DNA of 64,000 nt from Phascolomyces articulosus (Eukaryota > Mucoromycota > Mucoromycetes > Mucorales > Lichtheimiaceae): NCBI GenBank assembly GCA_025677815.1, contig JAIXMP010000034.1, positions 310,001 to 374,000 of the forward strand, read 5' to 3'. Shown one piece after another: positions 25,991-37,507 of this stretch. Numbering within the stretch: the first letter of the stretch is position 1; each line of letters opens with the position of its first letter. The translations under genes and the position numbers were made by a program. The notes beneath the pieces are model-generated. The model had not been told where the DNA came from and did not search any database. It worked only from the letters and a program-made list of their open reading frames with translations.

Positions 25991-27054
25991 GAGTAAATAT
26001 GTATGAACGACTTGAGAGAATTGTGTCAAAAGTCAGTCTTTACATTCAAAATGTACATTATGCTCAGTTGGTTTTATTTTCATTTTGAAATTATTTTCAT
26101 TGGTTTTAATTCTTTAACGTTTACTTAATAAGTATCTTGGTTGTATAGACATTGTATGTACGAGATAATATCAGGTATGAGAGAGTGCGTATTTGTAGTC
26201 ACTGCCATAAAATTGCTCCCAAGAGAAAATAATAAGAACCTATTAGAAATTACAGTTGTTTCATGTTTGAAAGTGGTTGACATAACGAGTAAGTGTTAGT
26301 TCTTGTTTTGATCCTGCAACTAAGCAACATATATAAGAAAGCAGTTACCAAAAATGACCAATGTATTTAATCTAAATAATGTAGATCCTGCTATTGCCAT
26401 ATTGATAATAGCTTATTTTAATTGAGTTCGTTGTTTTGAGAAGCTTAATACACTCCCATGGACCATAAAAAAAGAACCCATTTACAAGTATCAATCTATT
26501 CTGTATTTTTTCGGAGCTTCGTACCATTACTGTAATTGACACCGAGTACCTACTTTTATTATTATTACGTTTTCTTTCAATTACCATCCTCTTCGTGTTA
26601 TGATAAAAAAAAAGTCCTTTATAAAACGCCCTAGGTATGATAAAAAAATGAAGACTACTCCATGCCAATAAGTTTGTGTGGGGAGTCTGTTCTCTCTGAC
26701 AACTGTATACCGTTTTCGTAACACAAATTGGGAAGCAGCGATCTCAATTCTGTAATAGATTCACAATGTGATGGTAGTACCAAAAACCAATGTTTTGATT
26801 TTTGACTTAACTTCAGCACGTTGTTCTGTCCTATATCAATTCTACTTACGAAGAAGTGTTATTTATTAGTGATTAAACTTCTTTTTTCCTTTTCTTTCTT
26901 TTTCTTATTCCTTTTTATTATTCTTTTGTATAACTTCGTGACACTTGACAAGCGATATCCTTACTCTTCATATTTGTAAAACAATTGACCTTTATCATTT
27001 GCTATAGTATTATTCCAACTTATCTTGGTTTCTACGATTATTATAACTGTTAGT
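25991..27054. other. Intergenic upstream of the HET gene
   Basis: AT-rich without supported genes. Pyrimidine-rich stretch at 26,880-26,935. Confidence 0.5.
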
Positions 27055-27156
27055 ATGACATCGTTTCTTCTTCTTCCTCTTCTTCTCCTTTGCATTCTTG
27101 AATTTGAATCCAGTTCACTTGACAAACTTTCGACCAACAAAATAATAGAGAGGTAA
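27055..27156 (+). promoter_or_regulatory. Upstream ORF overlapping the HET start (TAATG)
   Basis: An ATG at 27,055 opens a 33-codon frame starting [20 protein letters not shown], which resembles a signal peptide. Its TAA (27,154-27,156) shares one base with the ATG of the HET-domain gene. If the transcript starts upstream, this would be a translated uORF with termination-reinitiation geometry. It may also be chance. Confidence 0.3.
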
Positions 27157-28803
27157 TGGGCTACATCCACTATAGAATTGCGCAATATTATCTCAATGGA
27201 TTGGAAGATTTGGAACTATCTGTTAAACCACGTATAGAAATACCTGACACGTTGCCCAAACCCGAATTTACGCCTACTAAACTTGTCCGTATTTCAGATA
27301 TGCACGTGATCCATACATCAAAAGAAGCAATCAACGAAGGCTACTATGCCTCATCGTATTCGTGGAATCAATCCGGGGAGATTGTATTGGATGACACCAC
27401 GGAGAAATATAAACGTATCGATCAAAGCAAACACAAGATCATTCAATCTGATGGGTCTTTTGAATACGTCCCATTTGAAGGCATCATTCAACAAATAGGT
27501 CAACAATTCAATATGCGATATATATGGTATGATCAGATGTGCATAGATCAAGAGGATAAAGAAGTAAAACATCGTGAACTACGTAAAATGCATTATATTT
27601 TTACCCATGCTTGCTGTACTGTTGGACTTGTTCCTGAATTTTCGGTACCAGAGGATCAGTTTATTTTTCGTGAAAGACCTAATAATCGTGTAATTGAAGA
27701 TGAACGAATGGGTTTTCCAACTTATGAATATTTCAGACGTTTATGGACCCTGGAAGAAACTGTCAGATCTAAAAAGTTGCTTATTATTGGCACTGGTGTT
27801 CATTTGTGGGGGAAAGGACTGGATTTTTTTTGCAGGTCCACAAAGTATATTCACCAAATCATTCGAGCAACTCACTGTTCTGGAAGTGCTATACGAAGTA
27901 CATAGACGAACAAGTACCAAGGATCATGATCGAGTGTTTGCATTTATCCATCTTTTTCCAGACATCATCAGCCAGATCACTATTGACTATGATCAACCTA
28001 TTGAAAACTTGATGATTCAGTTTTATGGTTTATTGGCCAAAAAGGATATCAGTATATTGGGGTTCCATGGGATGAATTTTGGATCAACAGTTGAAAAGTA
28101 CAGTTTTTTGCCTTCATGGACAGGGATTCACAAGTTGCATGATTATCGTTATTCTTTGACAGTACCCTTTCACGATTACACGATTATTGAAAAAACCATG
28201 CATATTTCTACATCTGCTTATATTACAAACAGCCTGTATTCAATTAATAACAATGACAATGCTTTCATCTCATTACGAAAAAGAGATATTCTTCCGTTTT
28301 TGCCAAATGCTTGGACAATGAAAATGTTGGGAAAATCTAATGAGCACACCATTGAACTATGTGTTTCTGTAAAATTACCAGGAACAGACGTCACCAAAAC
28401 CATTTTAGTCGATAGGATTGGATACTCTCAACTTGCTGATAAAGACATGTTGGAGGAAACACTTTTTGATCTCTCTAAAAACCTACAATTTTTATCACGG
28501 TTGGTTGAGATAAAGAAGGAAGATCTGCGTTGGAATACCAGTCGAAGGAAGAAGGAGGAGACGGCAACGATTTCTACTTTTAGTACGGATAAAATTGATC
28601 TTTCAGCTGGCTATGTTATTTTGAGTGGGATTGAATTTGAACATTATGCTGATAGCAAAAATTTTAATGAATATTTTTTTCCTATCATTCAAAAAAAGCA
28701 CGGAGAAAGATATTATCAAGTGATTGGATGTTGTTGTATACGCAACTCACGGTATTTATTATCCGGTTATCATCCACCTAAACAACTGTTTTTAATTCAA
28801 TAA
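27156..28803 (+). CDS. HET-domain (heterokaryon incompatibility-like) protein with one frame break
   Basis: The first frame encodes the HET domain signature blocks: YYASSYSWNQSGEI (usual 'YAALSYVWG'), IRYIWYDQMCIDQED-like segment reading MRYIWYDQMCIDQEDKE (usual 'LWIDSLCIDQ') and RRLWTLEE (usual 'RGWTLQE'). The conserved continuation, HRRTSTKDHDRVFAFIHL (usual 'DRVYALLGL'), lies in the +1 frame and runs to the stop at 28,801-28,803, for about 545 residues in all. The switch lies near 27,796-27,835. Either a T8 run at about 27,824-27,831 carries an extra base, or a 40-base GTGTTC...TTTGCAG intron is removed; both restore the frame. In Dikarya, HET proteins trigger incompatibility cell death; here the role is unknown. 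The C-terminal half is not a known domain to me. Confidence 0.7.
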
Positions 28804-29959
28804 AAAAAATACTTTTGATTTTTTACCGTACCTAGTTCGTGCTAATCTATTAGTCAACTGTTCCATTCAAAAGAAGACTTGATTGGAAGAAATTTCTCTT
28901 TAATACCATCATTGTATATGAAACATCTGGCAGTATACATATAATAACACAAAGAATGATTAGCTAGAAAAAAAAATAACCTATTTATTGATCGACTACT
29001 GTAATTTTGGTAGGCACAAATGTATTTCTGTGGCGCTTGAATGAATCCGTTATCTCCCACTCTTGTAATATTGAATGACCGTTTTGAGTACATACCTACG
29101 TATTCGTTTTCCTTGAATCAATTATCTTATAAAAGTGATTGGTTTTTTTTTTAAAAAAAAGGGCCGATTTCATGATTATGTCAAATGGATTGACCTCTTT
29201 TTTAAATCCAATTCCCATGACTAATCAGATAATTTAACCATTTTTTTTTCACTCCACTTTTATTAAAACAAAACAAGCTGGATCATTTCAGATTTGAAAA
29301 AGAGAGAGAGACACACACACAATGTCAATGTGGACGATGCGCCTTTTTATTGACAGGATATATAAAAAAGAAATTCATCGATCATTTTTAAACTTGGGTT
29401 GTGTCACCACGTTGGTTTATAATAAAAGCATATAAAACAAGTTAATTTATGGGATCATCTTTATTTTCATTCAATGACGAAATCGACAAATAAAAAAAAA
29501 ACGTGAAAGGGGATACAATCATCTTTATGTCATCTTGAATCAACATGATCACTATACATATATCACATCAATGATTTTAAGGTCATTATCATTATTATCA
29601 TCATCATCCACATAGATATTAAAGAAAAAAACATAAAACATAAAGAAGAAAAATTATGCATGATATATATTTTTGTTGTTTGTTTGTTATATGAGAAAAA
29701 AGAAAGAAAGGGGGGTTATTTTGTTTATAAAGTTTTTTTTTTAAAAAAGGGGTGTGTGTGGGATATATTTTGTTCATTATATTACCAACGCATTATATTT
29801 TTTGTTGTTGTTTGTTTGTTGGTTGTTTGGATCATTGAATGTTAAAAAAAAAGAAAAAGAAAGAAAAAGAAAAACATGGAGTGAGTGTAATATATATATA
29901 TATAAATGTGTGAAGTGTGTTGCGTATAAAAGAAAAACAAAAAAAAAGACATGATATGA
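28804..29959. other. Intergenic between HET and HMG genes
   Basis: Convergent 3' regions; A/T runs and GT-rich low-complexity near 29,750-29,830. No gene supported. Confidence 0.55.
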
Positions 29960-31486
29960 TTATCCTCCTTGATGGGCCATTGTCCGTGGGGTTGCAAACA
30001 TAGCAGCAGCAACATTAGCTGCTGCAGCAGCCGACATGGTATTGTCTTGACCTGTAGATGGATGGATAAGTTGTTCTTGATGGTGGTGATGGTGATGGTG
30101 ATGTTGTTGATGATGATTTTGTGGTTGTCGATGATGTTGTTGTTGTGAATGATGGATCGCTTGATGAGGATCGGTTCTGTAATGATCGGATATAAATGAC
30201 GTGGGTGTATTTGTCACCGGTGTCGTTGTGGTTGTGGTTGTTGTAGTAGTAGTAGTACTAGGAGTATGACTTGTCGTAGTATTGGACGATTGATGTGCAT
30301 AATCATGATCCGTGTCCACCAATGAATTATTATCAGGTGATAATTGAGGTGTTGAAATGTTGGATGTATTACAAGAAGGGGAGGATGGTGCCATTCCATT
30401 TGTTGTTGCTGTAGTTGTTGTTGTCGTAACAGCAATTGATGGATGACCACCACTCACACTACCACTACCCGTAGCAGTGCTGGTGCCCGTGGTATTAGAA
30501 ACGGCAGAAGCGGTGCCAGAAGCAGCTGCTGCTGCTGCTGCTGCAGCCCGATACTTTTGCCGAGTTCCTCGGCCCATAGGATGATCGTGTTGAGATGCAT
30601 AGATCTGCATTTCACGAGCATAACGTTCCTTGTCAGCTTGAGCTTTTGTATGCCAAGGTAGACGTTCCGTTTCGGTCATGGTATTCCATCTATCAGCACA
30701 CAATTTACTAATTTGTCCCACGGTAGAACCAGGATACGTTTGCATCGTCTCTGGACGTACTTCGGTCAAAAACCACATGTACGCCGACAAGGGGTGTTTA
30801 GGGGCAGCAGGATTCTTGTCGCGCCTATGGCGTTTCCGTTGTTTGTGGTGTGGATGGTTGGTATGGAGGGTATCTATGGATGTGGATGATAATGATGTAG
30901 TAGAAGATGATGCAAATGATGTGGTGGAAGGATATTGCTGTGCATGATATGGATGATGGTGCTGTGCATGTTGGTGTTGGTGTTGCTGTGGATGTTGATG
31001 CGGGTGAGGATGATGATGAGAATGGGGTCCATTGACTCCTCCATTGGTTCCTGGCCCATTTGTTCCTCCTATTCCTCTTCCTGCTCCCATTCTAGTTTCC
31101 CCTTCAACACCAAGTAAAGTATTGGATTCATGGATGGAAGACGATGACGATATATCCTGCTGTTGTTGTTGTTCTTCTTGTTGTGCCATAGCAGCAGCTT
31201 TACGTTTCAGTTTGGCGTAATGACCTGCTTTAGCTAATTCAGCTTTGCTTCGACGAATGTACATTGAGTTCGGATGCAATGCTCGTTGGGTTTCCTTGAT
31301 ACTATTGGCTTGACTGACATAACGACTTTTTTCTTCTGGGCTGAGATTTTTCCAACGTTCACCAATCTCTTTACTAATTTCAGCCACCTTCATGGAAGGA
31401 TTGGAATCTTTGAGTTGTTTACGCATTTCCTTATTGAATAATAAAAATGCATTGGGTGGCCTTGTTACTCGAATAGGGGCTTCCAT

Positions 31487-31528
<42 letters not shown>

Positions 31529-32418
31529 AACAGAAGGAACCCCTCCTCCACCACCACCACCTCCTCCCATAGGTACCATAGTGTTGGACCGTTGTTGGTG
31601 CTGGTCCAAAAGACGTGGAGAAGTCGTTGGAGAAAACGAATTTCGATCCTTTTTAAGGACTACCTCTGATGTCGTCACCGTTGGTTGATGTAAATAAGGT
31701 GGAGGATGTTGATGTTGATGTGGGTGTGGGTGTGGATGTGGATGTGAAGGAGGATGAGGAGGTGGCATAGCAGTAGCAGCTGCTTGAAGAAGTGTTGGAA
31801 AAGTACTATAAGTAGGTAACGTTGCAGAAGCTGTTGTTGCTGTAGTTACTGTATGATACGTAACATTAGGTTGACCTGCTGCTGTCACATTGGTAGGATC
31901 ATGCAAATGAGTTTGTAATGTTGAATTATGAAGGTCATCAAGTGATTGAGGTGGTGGTGCCTGCGCTAAGTCCGCGTAAGACAAACCAAAAGGGAGGTTG
32001 TCGTGAAAATTATCTACACAAAAAGAAAAAAAAAAGAAGAAGAGAGAAAAAGTTTAATATAAAAAGAATAGGGTGCTATTATTATTATTATTATTATTAT
32101 GTGTGTTGTGTTATGCTGTCAATTGTTATATTATTATAATAATACATATGCGATCCATGTGTGTAATTATATTATATATATGTGTATATATGTGTGTGTG
32201 AAAAGTATTTTTTACTAACGGAACCAAAGAAGCACAAAAGGTTTTTTTTTTTTGAAAGGCCAGGAGAGGGGGGTGTATATCGATCATAATGTAATATATT
32301 GAAATACAACATAAACTATACATACTATACATAACAATAATAATAATAATAATAGAATAGACGATATATATCTATCAAATAAAACAAAATTGAAAAGAAA
32401 TTTATAATACTCACTCAT
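29960..32418 (-). CDS. Putative transcription factor with two HMG boxes
   Basis: The main exon (32013-29960) encodes about 685 residues. Box 1 (about residues 185-260) reads RPPNAFLLFNKEMRKQL and ends with LHPNSMYIRRSK, the sequence-specific MATA/SOX-type form. Box 2 (about residues 405-475) reads PKHPLSAYMWFLTEVRPE, the non-sequence-specific HMGB form. Between and around them are poly-Gln, poly-Gly, His/Pro and Thr runs, typical of activation or condensate-forming regions. The main exon has no ATG at its 5' end: a TAG acceptor precedes it. The best start is a four-base exon, ATG A (32418-32415), followed by a perfect GTGAGT donor and a 401-base intron; this joins in frame to read MNNFHDN. 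The small first exon is inference. Nuclear regulator; targets unknown. Confidence 0.75.
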
Positions 32419-35275
32419 TTTTTTAACTAGGTTGGCTTGGGTTGTATTACTTTTTTCACTAACACTCAACTTTCGCTCTCTCACACACAATCATCCAATG
32501 GACAAAAAAAGGAAAAAAAAATAGCAATTGGCCAAAAAAAAAAAAGCAGAGAGAAGGGAAGAGTAAGAAAAAAAAAATACAAAGTCACTTTCTTCTTTAC
32601 GAATATCGTCACATGAAAAAAAAAAAAAGGAAATGAAAATTTTCCAGGTACAAAAAAAAAATTCTGCATTCTGATGATCCTAAAAAAAAAAAACCCATTT
32701 TAATTAGTTACCTTTACTATATATAATATAATATTTCTATATATCATATCCTTCTGCTAAGTACTTCTATTTGACATCCTATCTATATATTTATTTGTCT
32801 TGTAACGTAATAAGTACTTGGCCATGGATGAATTACTATATGATTAGCTAGGATGATGTCACTTATCTCTTGTATGTTTAGTAATAGAGAATCTTCCCTA
32901 AAAATAACCAATTCAAGTTACACCATTCGTTTACATATTTCGGTGACTTCAAACAAAGATGGGTAATTGATTTTTCAATGGTAAACATTCTTCCCCTATA
33001 TAAAACCGTTCGTTTGGTTACCGATCTGTCTCTCTTACGATCATATTTTCTGAGTCTGTATAATAATTTCTATATCCCTCTCATCCATATTCCTTTTTCT
33101 TCTGAAGAACACTCTTATTTTTTTTTCTTTTACTACAAATAATTGTAATAATACCCTAACTTGGCTATTGGTAAGCAATTGAACAAATTCTAATAATATG
33201 CATATTATTTATGCATGAATATGTAGGAAGGGTAAAAAAAAAGGGGGGAAGAGAGAAAGGGAAATTTAAGAGAGAGAGTACGGTCTATCTGTCTATATAA
33301 AAAAAAAAATACGCCATCACTAAAAAAAACGTGTCTTTGGTCCCAATCAGTCAGAAGAATTAAATACTATATTCATTAAATATTGCCGATCATTGACAGT
33401 AATAATTATAGGTATAATCATGCGTACCTATCTTAAAAAAAAACCACCATCATCACCCAATATTGTCATGACATCCTACTCTTTTTTTCTTCTTAGAAGA
33501 ATCACAGACAATTATCTTTTCTTCTTGGGTGTTATAGAATTTAATGTTTCGGCATAAAAAACTTTTAGTAGCTACTACTAAGACTGCTATTTGTATTCAC
33601 GAGCGATATATTTCGAGCTTTTTCTTAACGAGATGATTTCTCATCAGCATCATGATATATTTTTTTATATAAAGAGGATGTTTCAACGTTTTATAGAACC
33701 TATGGACACATTTCTTTTGGAAATAGAATACCTAATCCACAACTTTTTGTTATAATAAATGGACATTATTACCTAGATACGATATATCATTCTACATGAC
33801 ATTGGTAATCATCATTACCATGGATATATCCCTTTTTTTACATGTCAATGGAAATAGTGCTAAAATTTATTCTTTTGAGCCGCTTCCATTACCGATGGAG
33901 GAACCTTTTTTTCTCATATTTATTGAGTTACATAATAGAATAATAATATATAATTCATCGACAACATACAATCATTCTAGTCTTTCAATAAACTAGTGGT
34001 TGCATAATACAACGACGATCAAAAATCAACAAGGTACCACGACATATCATACTCGTCAGCCTTGGAGAATTTGTATTAAACGTCATTTTCCGATGGATCG
34101 GCGTATATTTTTTATCAGTGATAAAGGATCGACAGAACAGAGATATTATTATAAAATAATATCAGTGGATGCCACTAGAACAACCTTTTAATTGGTTCTT
34201 TTATTTCATTGATATTCGTCAATAATAAAACGTGGTAATATTGTACTTGCTATTCACCCTCTCCATCCATTGAATATTAGCCTTTTCAGTATTATTGAAA
34301 AAGTGCTAGCCATTAAAAAAAATGTTGCACAAACCTGCAATAGATCTAACCCAGTTCAAATCTAGTATTTTTCAATGGTAATAGAGAGAGAGAGAGAGAG
34401 AGAGAGAGCGTATATTAAACATTACTTTTTAGCATTTTCAAGGTTTGTCAATATATGCACGTTTACATTTTTATGTATTTTAATGGGAGCAGTTTCGCTG
34501 TTTCAAAACATTCAATAAAGAATGGTTGATAGTCAATGTCATAAAGGATTGTTTGTTGTGTATCAGAAATTGTTATTTTAATTTATGTTTATTGAGAACG
34601 CGTTCCAATTATGTGGTAACTGATCGTTGGTTAGTAAAATCAATAATACCTACATGACCCCCAAGCATAATACCCAATAGAATGAAAAACATCGAGAGAA
34701 ATGTGTATTAATTATTATAATCTAAGCCATTTAAATGATCCGTCGTCATATCCAAATAATGGTACAGAAAGTATATCAGAACGAAACCATGATGTTGTAG
34801 TAGTTAGCAAATATGAAAAGAAAGATAATTTTTTGAGGTTATTTGAAAATAACCTTTTTCATCATTGATCTCTTTTCATATATATAGTTTCAAGTACTAG
34901 ATGGAAGGAAACAGTTGTCCATTACCAATTAATACCCTTTTTAATAATGATATATAATATGACTGGGTATGAATACCAGTATCTGTGTTATTATTCAGTA
35001 GATGGAGTGTTTGTAGACATTTTTCCACATGTTAGTCTACAGAGGGGGAGGGCAATTCCTTCATTTTATTGGCTATTTTTTTGTATTTAAAGCATAAAAT
35101 TCGCCAACTTCTCACTCAAGAGTTGTCCATAGAGTGGGAATTTGCAGTACTTGGTGAAAGAGCAACATTTCTTTTAACTCAATAAGATAGACGTCTACAA
35201 TGAAAAATCATCCATTTTCTGTGTTTTCTGAAAAACAGATACTTCATGTTATGTAATAGCAGATATCTAAACCCC
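32419..35275. other. Gene-poor AT-rich region
   Basis: About 2.9 kb with no supported gene. A TATATAAAA at about 32,997-33,005 followed by pyrimidine-rich sequence looks like a core promoter but no coding region follows. An (AG)n tract lies at 34,385-34,408. Two weak frames at 33,796-34,191 were not accepted. Confidence 0.5.
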
Positions 35276-36780
35276 TTATCTATGCATCAGCAGGCATCTC
35301 TCCCTTCATTCGGTTATTCTCTCCGAGTAGCCCAATGCTCTCCCCTAATCAATATTATATGGCTGTATATGGATCTTGTATATAACAACCAATTGATACA
35401 TATCAATTTCATAATAATTAGGTATAATGAGAGTATCTTGAGAATAGAGTAAAAGTGGTGATACGATACAACTGTATAAAAAATGAAACATGAAAAAAGA
35501 AGATTTTCTATACATATGGTAACATACGTGCATTGTCACATATTAACTATCCTTTCCCATTATTTTTAGAAATTATATGAAAAGTTGCTAACATAAGATA
35601 ACATACGATGACACACAACCTTATATTCAACACTAAGGAACAACTTTTTTTACCAGCAAAGAAATCATAATAATATTGTGTTAGAAGTAATCATAATGGA
35701 ACCTTTATAAAATATTTATTTAATGGCTTTATATGATAGTATAAATTAGGAAAATAATTAATAAAGACTGGGATTTTCAATGTGTGTTGTATTGAAGAAA
35801 CTAGGAGGGAGAGCGTGTGAGGGGGAAAGAGAAAGAAAAACCTTCTTCCACCAGCTATTAGCTACTACTGTACGTTGTACATTTCAGTGGTTTTTAACAG
35901 CAAGTACTACTACTGAATTTTAATTGGCACATTGTAAACCTCGTTTCTCATTCTCTGTAGCCTTGTAATAGCCATAAAATGATTCACAGGGACTTACGAA
36001 TTCGTTGTTGTCACCTCTGTAAAGATATTCCCCATTTTCGTTTGTAATTTTGCCATAAGTAGTTTTAAGGGCACTGCAACAAGTGCTTGTAGCAAGGGCA
36101 GTTTCAAAACATTAAACTACTGATGGTCCATGCTGAGCCACGACCAGATTAGGTAACACTATAGCAATACTGTTAAATGAAGCCATGGATCCTTGTTACA
36201 AGGTGGAAAGTGTTGGAAGAAAAAAAAAGAAAAAGTGAATGATCGTTTGAAGAAGAAAAAAAGACCCCTTTTTTTATACTTTAATTGTATTTTTGAAAAT
36301 GGATGAATATAGAAGGGTTGTTTATAATAACATTAGATCAATAGTATACCGAAGAAAGAGGCTAAAAAACTGTATTCTGTATGTCTACTTATTACGAATA
36401 GATCGGCTGTTCAATGTGACATCCTCGTTATCATTACCGCAATGGGACCCCTATCTACAATAACATGCATTTAATTTTTTTTTAGTTTAGTCAATTTTAA
36501 TCCGTCTCGCCAACTGTGAAAACCCACTGGTGGTAAATGGAAATCAGGATGATTGAATATGCATACTATTATATTATCATTTCATACAATTGTTGTCACA
36601 GAGAAATACTAAGGAGTAGTGTAGTTACTTGGATAACAATACGGGTACACGCAGTAGTGCCTGTGTTGGTGCTTATTTTTAAGGAGGATGCAAGAAGATG
36701 GTCAAAATTTTCTACGTACTAGATTGAACAAGGACACATAGAAAGTAAAAATATCTATTCAACAACACATTTTATATACA
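35276..36780 (+). repeat. Decayed dispersed repeat, copy A
   Basis: Colinear islands of similarity with 52,070-53,130: CAACAAGTGCTTG (36,078), ACTGTGAAAACCCACT (36,513) and CTACGTACTAGATTGAAC (36,712) correspond to CACAACAAGTGTTTG, ACTTTGAAAACCACT and CTATGCACTAGATCGAAC there, in the same order and with similar spacing. A separate motif TATGCATCAGCAGGCATC at 35,281 recurs at about 43,790 and 52,989. Non-coding now; probably an old mobile element. Confidence 0.45.
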
Positions 36781-36838
36781 GCTGCAAAAATTATTATTAT
36801 AGACAGCAGAAATACATCATTTGCTTCTTCAACACTAT

Positions 36839-37507
36839 TGTAACTAAAATTCCACTTCATCAAATATCTTATTATTCTCACTATAATTATTTCCCCACAT
36901 ATTCTCTATTCTCTCTTATCCCTCATATTATTATTTTGTAGATCCCTATAGTGTGGTTCATCCAATTATTTGTAATTACCCTATTTAGTATTATCGCATC
37001 TTCTTATTATTCTTATTATTATTATCTTTTACTGCGCAACTATTTCAGAAACATATATATATCTCCAACTTTTGATTCAATAAATCTTTACCTTATAATT
37101 ATCTTTTAAATTGAATTATATTTTGGTCACTCAACGCCCACACAATTGGCTTGTTTTAATTTCATATTATTCATTTCAGATTTACAAACCAAGAGTCTTA
37201 TCATAACATATATAACAAATTGTTATTATTATTTCTATTGAATTGATCCAAGACATCAATTCTACTTTATATTCTTGATTATATTAAGACATAACGTTTT
37301 CATAATATCCCTGGACCTGATCTGCTTACATATAAAAGCATTATAACATCAAATATTATCTAAAACCTTTCTTCTTATAAATAATCATCTCAAACTACCG
37401 TTCACAATCAACGATATATTATTGTTGGTACTCACTAAATCATAACCAAAACCTATCATAATCTATCTCTATACACACTTTTAATAAGTACAAACCTAAA
37501 TGTTACA
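36839..37507 (+). repeat. LTR-like direct repeat, copy 1 (669 bp)
   Basis: Starts TGTAAC and ends GTTACA, the TG...CA ends with short inverted repeats typical of LTRs. It matches 42,770-43,438 over its full 669 bases with four substitutions and no indel. It contains a TATAAAA at about 37,332, as expected for a U3 promoter. No target-site duplication is visible at its own flanks. Confidence 0.75.

Noticed and set aside
30214..31220. Plus-strand and off-frame open frames across the HMG gene
   Set aside because: They are mirror images of CAG/CAC/GGT repeat tracts in the real exon and have no independent coding signs.
29960..32418. The HMG-box gene as a sexM/sexP mating-type locus
   Set aside because: The first box is of the MATA/SOX kind, but there is a second HMGB-type box, and the expected neighbours of the mucoralean sex locus (a triose-phosphate transporter and an RNA helicase) are absent.
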